A stretch of 64,000 bases of DNA from Acetobacterium tundrae. GTDB taxonomy: Bacteria; Bacillota; Clostridia; Eubacteriales; Eubacteriaceae. The translations under genes and the position numbers were made by a program. Location: contig NZ_RXYB01000004.1 of assembly GCF_008086615.1 (NCBI RefSeq), positions 62,001 through 126,000 on the forward strand, written 5' to 3'. Shown here in pieces: positions 8,305 through 17,565 of the stretch. A model generated the notes under the pieces. The model did not search any database, was not told the DNA's origin, and worked only from the letters and a program-made list of their open reading frames with translations. How positions within the stretch are numbered: position 1 is the first letter of the stretch; the number at the start of each line of letters is the position of its first letter.

Positions 8305-9201
8305 ATGGATATTCGAAAGATAGAATATTTTATCTGTGTTGTGGAAGAGGCAAGCTTTACAAAGGCAGCAAAACGCGTTTGTGTATCCCAGTCTGGTATC
8401 AGTCAGCAAATTGCCAGTTTAGAAGAAGAAATCGGGGTAACTTTGATCAATCGTTCGAAAAACAAATTCGCGGTAACCGAAGCTGGTGTGTATCTGTATA
8501 AAGCGTGTAAAGAATTCATTGAACAATATCATGCTATTGAAAGAAAAACAAGAGAAATTCATTGTAGAAGTCAGCTGGATATCAATATGGGATATGCTGG
8601 GCCGTTGGAATTTACAGTGATAGAACCTGTTGTCAGTATGATTCAGGAATCCTACCCGGATCTTAATTTTACCTTTGATAAAAGCAACTTCAGGGAGATC
8701 CGTGAAGCTCTTTTGAATCGGTCTATGGATATGGTTATCGCCTATTCTTATGATCTGATTCAGTCTAAACAGATTGAAACCATTCCGCTGATGCGAGATG
8801 CGATGGGATTGATTGTCAGCAAAAAGCATCCTCTTGCGGCAAAGAAAAAAATCAGAGCGATCGATGTGGCAAATGAGAAGCTGATAATGCTTGATCCGGA
8901 TTATGGTCAAAAAAATTACGAGAATATGATCAAATGTTGCCGGATGGATGGTTATGAAGCAAATATCATTCAGGAGGTCAAAACCTGTGAGAATCTCATT
9001 CTGAAGGTTGCCGCTAACACTGGCGTGGCATTTTTTTCGAGAGGATATGCTGAAAAAATGTTTCAAAACATCTGTTTTGTGGAACTGGAAGGTACGCATC
9101 ATATAAACCGGATCGATCTGGCCTGGCTGAAGGATAACAGCAACGATTATATTTTACGAATCATCAGGCTGATCCAGAAAAACGGTCATAAGTTATTCTA
9201 A
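8305..9201 (+). CDS. LysR-family transcriptional regulator
   Basis: 298 residues, the normal LysR length. The N-terminal winged helix is clear (SFTKAAKRVCVSQSGISQQI, residues 17-36), followed by the dimerisation helix and a periplasmic-binding-protein-like effector domain from about residue 90. LysR proteins usually activate a neighbouring gene when bound to a ligand from its pathway. The next gene on the same strand, 87 bases downstream, encodes an old-yellow-enzyme reductase and is the likely target. Ribosome site: gggagaataatca before the ATG. Confidence 0.9.
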   Translation: MDIRKIEYFICVVEEASFTKAAKRVCVSQSGISQQIASLEEEIGVTLINRSKNKFAVTEAGVYLYKACKEFIEQYHAIERKTREIHCRSQLDINMGYAGPLEFTVIEPVVSMIQESYPDLNFTFDKSNFREIREALLNRSMDMVIAYSYDLIQSKQIETIPLMRDAMGLIVSKKHPLAAKKKIRAIDVANEKLIMLDPDYGQKNYENMIKCCRMDGYEANIIQEVKTCENLILKVAANTGVAFFSRGYAEKMFQNICFVELEGTHHINRIDLAWLKDNSNDYILRIIRLIQKNGHKLF

Positions 9202-9288
9202 TAACGCAATCATATCCTTATATTAGACAGATATTGACTGAACGCGTATAATTATGTTAAATTATCTGCTTAAGAAGGAGTATTGAAA

Positions 9289-11253
9289 ATGGAAAATTGC
9301 AAATATCCGCATCTCTTTTCACCAATTATTTTAGGAAGTACCTTGTTTCGTAATCGAATTTTTGCGTCACCGACCGGTTATCAGAATTTAAATGGAGACG
9401 GTTACTTGAATGACGGCGCAGCTGCCTACTATGAACGTAAGGCCAGAGGCGGAGCTGCTTCGGTAACGTCTTTTGAAGGCATCGTGGATGGCGAGTTCGG
9501 CCGGGGCGGGGCTACTCATATCTGTTTGGATACCCCGAATATCAAGAATAATCTTTCGCGAATAGCCTATGGAGTTAAAACTTATGGCGCGGTTGCATCG
9601 CTTGAATTGCAGCACACCGGCATGTTTGCCAATCGGGATCTGTCCTTTTTCGGAGCTTCATCAAAAGGAATTGCCTATGGTCCGGTAGAATGCGAACTGG
9701 GCGGAAGAACCATCCGGCCAATGGATGAAGCGATTATTGAACGCACCATCCGAAAATTTGTCGATGGAGCAGTGCTTGCAAAGATGTGCGGATTTGGCAT
9801 GGTGACGGTACATGCCGGACATGGTTGGATGCTGCACCAGTTTCTTTCACCGATAACCAATCGCAGAACAGATAAATGGGGCGGTAAGGATGTGAAGAAT
9901 CGCGCCCGCCTGCTGGTGACAATTTGCGATGAAATCCGCAAGGCCGTAGGCCCGGGATTCCCGATTGAAGTTCGGATCAGTGGCTCAGAATGCTACGATG
10001 GAGGATTTGATGTCGAAGATGGTATTTCAATTGCTAAAGAGCTGGACGGCCATTGTGACCTGATCCATGTTTCGGCCGGCAATCACGAAATCGAAGAAGT
10101 ATTTCCGGTGACCCATCCGAGCATGTTTCTGGAAGATGGCTGTAATGTTGAATATGCGGCTGAAATCAAAAAACATGTCAGAACACCCGTTGCAACAGTC
10201 GGTGCTTTGGATGATCCGGAATTAATGGAAGAAATCATTGCATCGGGAAAAGCCGATATCGTCGAAATGGCTCGGGGATTGTTAGCCGATCCGGATTTTC
10301 CGAATAAAGTACGCAGCGGAAAAGAAGATAAGGTGATCAAATGTATGCGCTGTCTCTCATGTTTTTCCAGCGAGCTGACAAACGGCGAACCCTATTGTGC
10401 ACTTAATCCTGAGACCGGCCGTGAATTGGAAATGAAGTTTGCGATTCCGCCGGCTTTTAAAAAGAAAGTACTTGTTGTCGGCGGGGGCATCGGCGGGATG
10501 CAGGCGGCTCTGATCTGTGCCGACAGGGGACACGAAGTCGTGCTTTGTGAGAAAAGCGACCGTCTTGGCGGCGTTTTGCTTTGTGAAGAGGATGTTGCTT
10601 TCAAGAAAAATCTGGAGTACTATCTTGGCCAACAGGCCCAAAGGATTAATGCTTCAGACATCAATCTGCATCTGAATACCGAAGTAACGCCGGAGTATGC
10701 CAAAAAGATCAACGCCGATGTCATCATTGCGGCTCTTGGGGCGCAGCCGGTCAAACCTCGGATATCCGGAATTGACAATGCCAATGTCATGTGTGCCCAG
10801 GATGCCTACACTGCCGTTGATAAAATCGGCGATAAAGTGGTCATCATTGGTGCCGGTCTGGTTGGGGTTGAGCTGGGTCTTCATCTGATTGCCAATGGTA
10901 AAAAAGTTGAGATCGTCGAAGCAACCGATCATGTTAATGACGGTGGAAACTTCCTGCATATGCTGGGTCTTAAAGTAGAAATAAAAAAACGCAGCTTAAT
11001 CATCAATTATAATACAAAAGTCAAAGAAATTAAGGCTGCCGGCGTTTTGTGTGAGGTAGAAGGGGCTGAAAAAATAGTTGAAGCCGATACCGTCATCTAC
11101 GCTGTTGGTCAGAAATCACGACGTGATGAAACGATTGCCTTGAACTTTTGCGCCCCGGAATTCTATCTGGTTGGAGACTGTATCGCTCCGAGAGATATTA
11201 CGAGTGCAAATACTGAGGCCTTCATGACAGCACGGAATATCGGTCGTTTCTAG
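9289..11253 (+). CDS. 4Fe-4S old-yellow-enzyme-type flavin oxidoreductase
   Basis: 654 residues from ATG 9289; aaggag at 9275-9280 gives 8-base spacing, better than the TTG at 9283. Residues 1-330 form the FMN-binding TIM barrel of the NADH:flavin oxidoreductase family (GHGWMLHQFLSPITNRR, RISGSECYDGG). A 4Fe-4S cluster site follows, C-x2-C-x2-C-x11-C in KCMRCLSC...EPYC. The C-terminal half is an FAD/NAD(P)H module with two Rossmann motifs, VVGGGIGGMQAA and VIIGAGLVGVELG. The architecture is that of 2,4-dienoyl-CoA reductase, enoate reductase and trimethylamine dehydrogenase. In an acetogen it probably reduces C=C bonds of unsaturated acids. The exact substrate is not shown. Confidence 0.88.
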   Translation: MENCKYPHLFSPIILGSTLFRNRIFASPTGYQNLNGDGYLNDGAAAYYERKARGGAASVTSFEGIVDGEFGRGGATHICLDTPNIKNNLSRIAYGVKTYGAVASLELQHTGMFANRDLSFFGASSKGIAYGPVECELGGRTIRPMDEAIIERTIRKFVDGAVLAKMCGFGMVTVHAGHGWMLHQFLSPITNRRTDKWGGKDVKNRARLLVTICDEIRKAVGPGFPIEVRISGSECYDGGFDVEDGISIAKELDGHCDLIHVSAGNHEIEEVFPVTHPSMFLEDGCNVEYAAEIKKHVRTPVATVGALDDPELMEEIIASGKADIVEMARGLLADPDFPNKVRSGKEDKVIKCMRCLSCFSSELTNGEPYCALNPETGRELEMKFAIPPAFKKKVLVVGGGIGGMQAALICADRGHEVVLCEKSDRLGGVLLCEEDVAFKKNLEYYLGQQAQRINASDINLHLNTEVTPEYAKKINADVIIAALGAQPVKPRISGIDNANVMCAQDAYTAVDKIGDKVVIIGAGLVGVELGLHLIANGKKVEIVEATDHVNDGGNFLHMLGLKVEIKKRSLIINYNTKVKEIKAAGVLCEVEGAEKIVEADTVIYAVGQKSRRDETIALNFCAPEFYLVGDCIAPRDITSANTEAFMTARNIGRF

Positions 11254-11263
11254 TATCGACTGA

Positions 11264-11297
11264 AGTGGATTAGTCACCTTAAGGTAACTAATCCACT
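11264..11297. terminator. 34-base near-perfect palindrome between convergent genes
   Basis: Arms of 17 bases (11264-11280 and 11281-11297) are complementary with one mismatch and no central spacer. The element lies between the convergent reductase and methyltransferase genes and can form a stem on both transcripts. There is no clear T run on either side, so termination is plausible but not certain. Confidence 0.5.
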
Positions 11298-11313
11298 AAA
11301 TTATGCAAATAAT

Positions 11314-12357
11314 TTATAGTTTGCTTCGGTATCGTTTAACATCATAGTCTTCAACAGCCTCAGTCAGCCATTTGTTTTTATTATTAACGGCTTCATCATC
11401 AGGAGCACCAAAAAGCCATCCATCAAAGATATAATTTCCTCCGGGCAATAGGTTGTCAATGACATCATTGACTGCTTTTTTGAAATTTTCTTCTGAGCAT
11501 TCCGGCTTAATCAACTCGCCATTGGCATCGAATCCTCCGATGACAATTAAATCACTTCCGTATTTTTCCTTAATGCCAAGGAGATCATTACAGGTCTGAG
11601 CCGGTTCCCAGTACTGAACGCCAAAATCTCGCCAGTCATCAATAAAGGCTTCGCACTTGCCACAGTCATGCATGGCAACTGATAGTCCTCGGTCCAGCGC
11701 AAACTGTGCTTCTTTGGCATGGTATGGTTTGATAAGTTCACGATACTGATCTGGCGAGATAAAAGGTGCTCCCCAGGCAGCCGTGTCATCAACGATTTCA
11801 ATTAGATCCGGTTGATAATAGTCGAATGATTTGGCTTCGACTTCGGTATAGAAATCACAAAGGTACTCCATCAGTGCCTTTACTTCTTCCGGTTCTTCAT
11901 AAATTGCACACAGACCCTCGGTAAAGCCCATAAAGGACATCAGCAATTGAAAATAGCCAAAGTGCATGCTGTACATCATGGCTGTTTCATCTGGATTAAT
12001 GCCCATTTTTGCCAGAAAGTCCATATCGTTCTTAGCCATTTTTTCCCAGTCAAAGCCGGAAATATCAGGTGCTGTAATCACATCGCGCCACTTGGTAATG
12101 TCTTTGAGAATAAAATTATTCGGTTCCGGCATGCCTGAATAACCGGTATCTTTGGTTGTGATATAATTGACTCCCCAGATGTCTTTTCCGCCTTCAGGAC
12201 TGCGATGCTGATTTAAAAATCCCGGTCCGCAAAACATCGTCATCAGTGGACGTTTGGAATACGGATTTGGCCCATAGGCAAATTGCATGAGAGTGTCAGA
12301 AGGAATACCTTTTGCCATATCTAAAAAATTCTGTTTGGGTGTACGCTGTGCTGCCAT
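11314..12357 (-). CDS. UroD-fold methyltransferase (probable MT-I)
   Basis: 347 residues. The UroD (alpha/beta)8 fold is recognised by YSMHFGYFQLLMSFMGF, a Y-x-P-D-L-I-E-I-V-D-D strand and MHDCGKCEAF, whose H-x-C-G-K is the likely zinc-binding site of methyltransferase members. In acetogens such proteins cleave methyl ethers or similar donors and methylate a corrinoid protein. No corrinoid gene is adjacent, so it must use one encoded elsewhere, perhaps those at 20.4-21.9 kb. It is divergent from a PucR-type regulator, which probably controls it. Ribosome site on the minus strand: gaggta just before the ATG. The substrate is unknown. Confidence 0.83.
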   Translation of the reverse strand: MAAQRTPKQNFLDMAKGIPSDTLMQFAYGPNPYSKRPLMTMFCGPGFLNQHRSPEGGKDIWGVNYITTKDTGYSGMPEPNNFILKDITKWRDVITAPDISGFDWEKMAKNDMDFLAKMGINPDETAMMYSMHFGYFQLLMSFMGFTEGLCAIYEEPEEVKALMEYLCDFYTEVEAKSFDYYQPDLIEIVDDTAAWGAPFISPDQYRELIKPYHAKEAQFALDRGLSVAMHDCGKCEAFIDDWRDFGVQYWEPAQTCNDLLGIKEKYGSDLIVIGGFDANGELIKPECSEENFKKAVNDVIDNLLPGGNYIFDGWLFGAPDDEAVNNKNKWLTEAVEDYDVKRYRSKL

Positions 12358-12508
12358 AATGAATACCTCTTTTCTTCAATATATAGTTTAGCCTAATATA
12401 CCAATGTATTTGGAGATGCTTATGTAAACGATATAAATCAAGCCAAAATCAGTATAAACCTTACTGTTGTATTTGTAAATCATACCATTATATTGATAAT
12501 TATCGATT

Positions 12509-12533
12509 AACCTTATATAATAAGTATAAGGTT
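12509..12533. promoter_or_regulatory. Inverted repeat in the divergent promoter region, candidate operator
   Basis: AACCTTATA (12509-12517) and TATAAGGTT (12525-12533) are perfect inverted arms with a 7-base centre. They lie in the 205-base region between the methyltransferase (minus) and the PucR-type regulator (plus). A partial copy (tataaacctta) lies near 12455. A site for the PucR-type protein is a natural guess. Confidence 0.45.
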
Positions 12534-12562
12534 ATGGCAAATTAAAGGGAGGCAACAAGTTA

Positions 12563-14152
12563 ATGCAGATATCACCGGAATTAATCATAAAGGGATTAAA
12601 AAATGAATTTCAGGATTTTACGCTGTTGTATTCAGAAAAAACCGATTTTTCAACAATGAAATTATCGGGGATTTGTTCGATTGATACGGAAACGGTAATA
12701 AGAAATGGGACCCTTTATCTAATGGATCCGGGGTGCGATTTATTAGTTAATGCAGATATCATTCAAGGACTCGAAAAATCAGACGCTGTGATTTGTGCGC
12801 TTAATCGTATGGCAGATGAATTTGAACAACACTGTATTTCCTATATCTGCTTTATCAAAAATACGGTATCCGGTGATGATAGCAACTTTTTAGGACATCA
12901 TTTTTACAATCGCGTTTTTCACAGCATCTATGACATTTTTCAACAATATCAAACTTGGCAGCAAAATCTTTATCTTGCCGTTGAGAATGATGATATTCAG
13001 GAAATGATGGACTATTCAGTCCCCATTTTTGGCAAGTCCATCTATGTTGCGAATAAGAATCAGGAGTATCTCGCGGCTGCTGGTCCGTGTCTGGACTACA
13101 GCGGCAGCGGTTCCCAGGTGCCGTTGGAGACATTCAATTATTTGAAAAATGAAGATTATATCAAACCGTCATTTAATAAGCAGGAACCTTTCCTGTATCC
13201 GGCGGGCATTCTCAATTCCGATGCACTGTGCCGGGATATCTTTGTCAATGGTGATTTTTTTTGCAGAATTATTATCATTGATGAACTGGGTAATGAGTCA
13301 TTCAGTCCCGGGGATTATGAATTGATCAAGATCCTTTGCAATGCGCTGCAGCTCTTGATCAATCAAAACTATCAGACGGCGACAGAAGACAAAGGAAACT
13401 CAGAAAAAAGCAGCAGTTTGATTTCCCTGTTCAATCAAATTATCAGTGATGAAAGAGTTGAGAAAAGTCAACTGGATAGTGCTCTGCTTAGAAACGGCTG
13501 GCTGAAAGACGAAGGCTGTTATATTGGCTATCTGCTTCTTTATCCATCAAATATACAGGACAAAAGTACTTTTTACTACTGCCGTTACATTGAAAAAAAA
13601 TTTGTCGGTGTTTATTCAATTGACAGAAATGATCATTTGATATTGATTATACAGGAAAGTATCTATCCGTCTCTTGATAAGTTCTTTGCTGAGTTCATTC
13701 TTTTTATTCGCGACTGCAATTTCCGGTTTGGCGTCAGCAATCTCTGTTCCAACTTTATGCAGTTGTCGTTTTATTATCTTCAGGCTGAGATTGCAGTGAA
13801 TCAGGGTATTCAGAGAAATGAAACCATCTGGTGTCACAAATTCGCAGACTACGCATTAAATTATCTGCTTCAGGAAGCCTGTCATAAAATGCCGGCAGAA
13901 TTATTATGTGCACCTGAACTGACCGTGCTCAAAAACTATGACAGGCGCAAAAAAACCGATTATTACCTAACTTTGAAAACGTATCTGGACAATCATAGAA
14001 ATGCAACGCAAACGGCGAAAGAGCTGTATATTCATAAGGCGACAATGGTTTACCGTTTGAAGCGACTGAAAGAACTGACCGGTATTGACTATGATGATAA
14101 AGATAAAATGCTGTATCTCCATCTATCTTGTAAAATATTAGAAATTGACTGA
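12563..14152 (+). CDS. PucR/CdaR-type transcriptional regulator
   Basis: 529 residues; ATG set by gggagg at 12547-12552. The C-terminal 60 residues form the helix-turn-helix found in PucR-type activators (TQTAKELYIHKATMVYRLKR near 475-494, then ELTGIDYDD). The middle region (about 260-420) has the loose GGDEF-like fold usual before this domain. The N-terminal 250 residues resemble a ligand-sensing region but I recognise no named domain. PucR-type genes often sit beside methyltransferase genes in acetogens. Here the gene is divergent from a UroD-fold methyltransferase with a palindrome between them, so it probably senses the methylated substrate. The ligand is inferred only. Confidence 0.8.
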   Translation: MQISPELIIKGLKNEFQDFTLLYSEKTDFSTMKLSGICSIDTETVIRNGTLYLMDPGCDLLVNADIIQGLEKSDAVICALNRMADEFEQHCISYICFIKNTVSGDDSNFLGHHFYNRVFHSIYDIFQQYQTWQQNLYLAVENDDIQEMMDYSVPIFGKSIYVANKNQEYLAAAGPCLDYSGSGSQVPLETFNYLKNEDYIKPSFNKQEPFLYPAGILNSDALCRDIFVNGDFFCRIIIIDELGNESFSPGDYELIKILCNALQLLINQNYQTATEDKGNSEKSSSLISLFNQIISDERVEKSQLDSALLRNGWLKDEGCYIGYLLLYPSNIQDKSTFYYCRYIEKKFVGVYSIDRNDHLILIIQESIYPSLDKFFAEFILFIRDCNFRFGVSNLCSNFMQLSFYYLQAEIAVNQGIQRNETIWCHKFADYALNYLLQEACHKMPAELLCAPELTVLKNYDRRKKTDYYLTLKTYLDNHRNATQTAKELYIHKATMVYRLKRLKELTGIDYDDKDKMLYLHLSCKILEID

Positions 14153-14329
14153 ACTATATCAAGGATAATGCAAAAATTAGGAAGTGAAAAATAAGAATTA
14201 GAATGAATGTAGTTATGTGGTAATATTAAAGACAAGATTAGTTCCCAGGTAATAGTATTCATATAAAAAACGGCACTGGTTAGAATTTAATTTGCTAATA
14301 TTCCAATGATGAAGTGAGAGGAAATATGT

Positions 14330-16414
14330 ATGCGAGAAAAGGAAGTTATTGTCAAGAAAAATAGTCGCGAACAGGCAAAGGGAACAATACCGGATTCACA
14401 TGCCCAGTCAGCACCCGAAGTTGAACTCGGAATACTGGATATAGACCCATGGTTAAATCCTTACAAGAGGGATTTGGAACTGCGAATAGATTGCTATCGG
14501 GATGTAAAAAAAGCGCTTCTCGGTGAAGGTGACAGCTTCAAAGATTTTTCCAACGGGTACAATTATTTTGGCTTTCATTGTACGAACAAAGGTTGGTATT
14601 ACCGGGAATGGGCTCCAGCTGCAGATGCGTTGTTCTTAATTGGTGATTTCAATAACTGGGACCGAACATCTCATCAATTGGTCAAGAAGGAAAACGGTGT
14701 ATGGGAAATATTTATTCCCGGGAAAGAGTCATTGAAACATGAATCCCGAGTAAAAGTTTATGTTATACACAATGGCCATGGTCGGGACCGGATCCCTTTA
14801 TATATCAATAGAGCGGTACAAGATCCGGATAGCTACGATTTCTGTGGGCAAATCTGGAATCCTTATCGCAAATACAAGTGGCAGGATTCTGATTTTCAAA
14901 GCGATCACACAAAAGCTCCGATTATTTATGAAACGCATATTGGCATGTCTCAGGAAAAAGAGGCGGTCGCAACTTACCAAGAATTTGAGGAAAATATTCT
15001 GCCGAGAATCAAAGAGCTAGGCTATAACACGATTCAAATAATGGCCCTGATGGAGCATCCTTACTATGGTTCATTTGGTTACCATGTTTCCAATTATTTT
15101 GCTGCTTCATCGCGCTTCGGAACCCCGGATGAGTTGAAATCTCTGATCGATAAAGCTCACTGCTTGGAAATCAGGGTTCTGATGGATATTGTGCATTCAC
15201 ATGCTGTCAAAAATATCAACGAAGGGATTAATGAATTTGACGGTACCGACTATCAGTTCTTTCATACTGGCAGCAAGGGCTATCACAGCGCCTGGGATTC
15301 GAAACTATTTAATTACGGAAAACATGAAGTCATTCATTTCCTGCTGTCAAATTTAAAATACTGGATGGAAGAATATCATTTGGATGGTTTCCGATTCGAT
15401 GGGGTAACCTCGATGATCTATCATGATCATGGACTGGGAAGCAACTTCGATAGTTATGGTAAGTATTTCAGCGTAAATACTGATGTTGAAGCCATCACCT
15501 ATCTGCAATTTGCGAATGAGTTGATCAAGGAAATAAATCCTCAGGCAATCAGCATAGCCGAAGACATGAGCGGTATGCCCGGTATGTGCCTACCGATTGA
15601 AGATGGCGGAATCGGTTTTGATTATCGTTTGTCGATGGGAATACCGGATTTTTGGTTTAAAATAATCAAGCTGAATGACAACGATTGGAACATGAATGAA
15701 CTTTGGTATGCGTTGACTACCGGACGACCAGGAGAAAAACGCATCAATTATGTTGAATCACATGATCAGGCTTTGGTTGGCGATAAGACGCTTATGTTCA
15801 GCATGGCGGACCAGGATATGTATTCACAAATGGCTAAGAAAAGCCAAAATCTTGTCATTGATCGTGCGATAGCACTGCATAAGATGATCCGTTTCATCAC
15901 GATATCTGCTAATTCTGATGGATATCTGAACTTTATGGGTAACGAATTCGGACATCCGGAGTGGGTCGATTTCCCCAGGGAGGAAAATGGTCACAGTTAC
16001 AAGCACTGCCGCAGACAGTGGAGTCTTGCTGACAATCCGTCATTGCGCTACGAAGAACTCAAATATTTTGATGGAGCCATGATCCTTTTTATGGAAAAAA
16101 ATGGCCTGATAAGCGTGGTGCCTAAGCTGTTATGGCTGGACCAGGAACGAAAGATTATTGCCTACAGGAAAAAAGACTGCATTTTTATCTTTAATTTCCA
16201 TCCAACTGAGTCCTATTCAGAGCTGGAAATACCAGTCCATGAAAATGGCCGCTTCCAGGTTGTTATGGATACAGATGAAGCGTTATTCGGTGGATTTAAA
16301 CGTATATCCCATAACGAAACCTATGAATCTCATCCCTTGAAGGTGAATCCGGAATTTATGGGGCTGTTCATCTATTCACCATGCCGAACCGCGATGGTAT
16401 TGAAAAAAATATAA
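14330..16414 (+). CDS. glgB: 1,4-alpha-glucan branching enzyme (GH13_8 type)
   Basis: 694 residues from ATG 14330 with gagagga upstream. An N-terminal tail of about 30 residues is followed by a CBM48 module (YYREWAPAADALFLIGDFNN) and a GH13 barrel. The four GH13 regions are visible: DIVHSH, GFRFDGVTSM (nucleophile Asp), AEDMSGMP (acid Glu) and VESHDQ (stabiliser Asp). Layout and motifs fit the eukaryote-like GH13_8 subfamily rather than the common bacterial GH13_9 form. The enzyme makes alpha-1,6 branches in glycogen. No other glycogen gene is adjacent, and a terminator follows, so it is transcribed alone. Confidence 0.9.
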   Translation: MREKEVIVKKNSREQAKGTIPDSHAQSAPEVELGILDIDPWLNPYKRDLELRIDCYRDVKKALLGEGDSFKDFSNGYNYFGFHCTNKGWYYREWAPAADALFLIGDFNNWDRTSHQLVKKENGVWEIFIPGKESLKHESRVKVYVIHNGHGRDRIPLYINRAVQDPDSYDFCGQIWNPYRKYKWQDSDFQSDHTKAPIIYETHIGMSQEKEAVATYQEFEENILPRIKELGYNTIQIMALMEHPYYGSFGYHVSNYFAASSRFGTPDELKSLIDKAHCLEIRVLMDIVHSHAVKNINEGINEFDGTDYQFFHTGSKGYHSAWDSKLFNYGKHEVIHFLLSNLKYWMEEYHLDGFRFDGVTSMIYHDHGLGSNFDSYGKYFSVNTDVEAITYLQFANELIKEINPQAISIAEDMSGMPGMCLPIEDGGIGFDYRLSMGIPDFWFKIIKLNDNDWNMNELWYALTTGRPGEKRINYVESHDQALVGDKTLMFSMADQDMYSQMAKKSQNLVIDRAIALHKMIRFITISANSDGYLNFMGNEFGHPEWVDFPREENGHSYKHCRRQWSLADNPSLRYEELKYFDGAMILFMEKNGLISVVPKLLWLDQERKIIAYRKKDCIFIFNFHPTESYSELEIPVHENGRFQVVMDTDEALFGGFKRISHNETYESHPLKVNPEFMGLFIYSPCRTAMVLKKI

Positions 16415-16567
16415 TAATAAAAAATTTTATTATGCACGAAAAAATTTGACAAAGCGAAGCATCAGGCAATTTTTGAAATTCAGATAAGGTTCATTCATAT
16501 TTAATTAATGCGGCTGAATGGAAAAAACGCGAATCATTTTTATTGAATCAAAACTTGGTCAGGTTGG

Positions 16568-16607
16568 GGGTGATAAGGAAACGGAAGTTTCCTTTGTCAC
16601 CCTCTTT
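16568..16607 (+). terminator. Intrinsic terminator after glgB
   Basis: gggtgataaggaaac (16568-16582) pairs with gtttcctttgtcaccc (16587-16602) with one bulge, followed by ctcttttaa. The arms are long and GC-containing. Confidence 0.8.
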
Positions 16608-16680
16608 TAAGCTGTAAATAAATCAACAAACATCAGGTTGAGAATCACGCTTCGACCCGGTAATTTCAGACTATTTAAGA

Positions 16681-16947
16681 TTAATCCGTTCGCCAACGCT
16701 TTAGTGTTGGGAAAAATGCTTCCATTATTACCCTTGCTTCGTCAGTCGGAATTTCCGGTTTTTCTTTAATCAGGAAAGGAATACTGACTTCAATCATTCT
16801 TTTCATTGAGATATTGCTTGTGAACTCTCCGTTTTTATAGCAGTCATCGCAATAATCCTGGCTCTTTTCGCCGTTCTTTTCAGTACCATATAATTTGTCC
16901 GTTTCACCCATGGGTTTACCGCAACTTTGACATAGCTGGTCACTCAT
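16681..16947 (-). CDS. Small zinc-ribbon protein
   Basis: 88 residues. The start is ATG at 16947 because GGAGGT lies six bases upstream; the open frame extends 17 codons further without support. The N-terminus has CQSCGKPM and YCDDCYKNGEF, two C-x2-C pairs spaced as in the putative zinc-ribbon family PF12674, commonly found as short proteins in clostridia. The C-terminal half (IPTDEARVIMEAFFPTLKRW) is helical. The role is unknown. It is transcribed alone, convergent with glgB. Confidence 0.75.
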   Translation of the reverse strand: MSDQLCQSCGKPMGETDKLYGTEKNGEKSQDYCDDCYKNGEFTSNISMKRMIEVSIPFLIKEKPEIPTDEARVIMEAFFPTLKRWRTD

Positions 16948-17060
16948 GTCGATACCTCCAATCATATTATAATAAGAATGATTACATAATATCATCAATT
17001 TCTGCTGTTTTCAATGGGTTAGTATCCGGTATAGATATTCCGCCAGGATACAGGAAAAAG

Positions 17061-17309
17061 ATGAAACAAGATATCTATAAAAAAGTTATTGAAAATTCTA
17101 GCATCGGATATGTTTTTCTCCGTATCATATCCGATCATCTTACTGGTCTCTATAATCGTCGCTTTTTTGATATTGAAATGCAAAGATTAAATATTGAGCG
17201 AAATTTACCGTTAGCACTGATTGTTTCAGATGTCAATGGATTAAAACTAACAAATGATGATTGTATGAACTGTAACTGTAAGAAGGATAGAGAAAAGTTT
17301 TTGAAATAG
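17061..17309 (+). pseudogene. Truncated GGDEF-domain (diguanylate cyclase) gene
   Basis: 82 codons. Residues 25-66 match the first third of a GGDEF domain (DHLTGLYNRRFFD, then PLALIVSDVNGLKLTND). The frame then goes into a non-homologous cysteine/lysine stretch and stops before the GGDEF active-site motif, so no cyclase activity is possible. The upstream sensor part is also missing. A long hairpin begins at the stop codon. It is best read as the remnant of a larger sensor-cyclase gene. Confidence 0.7.
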
Positions 17310-17347
17310 AAACGGGACATCACAAACCTTAAGTGATGTCCCGTTTC
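17309..17347. repeat. Perfect 15-bp hairpin after the GGDEF remnant
   Basis: gaaacgggacatcac (17309-17323) and gtgatgtcccgtttc (17333-17347) are perfectly complementary around a 9-base loop. There is no T run beyond the stem. It may act as a terminator, or mark the edge of the deletion that truncated the GGDEF gene. Confidence 0.6.
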
Positions 17348-17565
17348 GCATACTGCGTCGTTCAAAGATAGTAATTTTAATAATAAAATTTGAAGAAATT
17401 TGTCAAGTATGCAATAATAAATTTGAAAATGGTAACTTAGATAATTTTAATTATTGAGCTTTTGAAGAAATAGAATAGTTTTGCGTAGTATTAGCAAAGT
17501 GTTTTCAATAGAAAAAAGAAATGATAAGAAATGCGTACACACTAAGACAAAATAGGGAGAATTAT

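Noticed and set aside
8419-9102. 227-codon open frame antisense to the LysR gene
   Set aside because: No ribosome site and no family resemblance; the sense strand is a clear LysR regulator.
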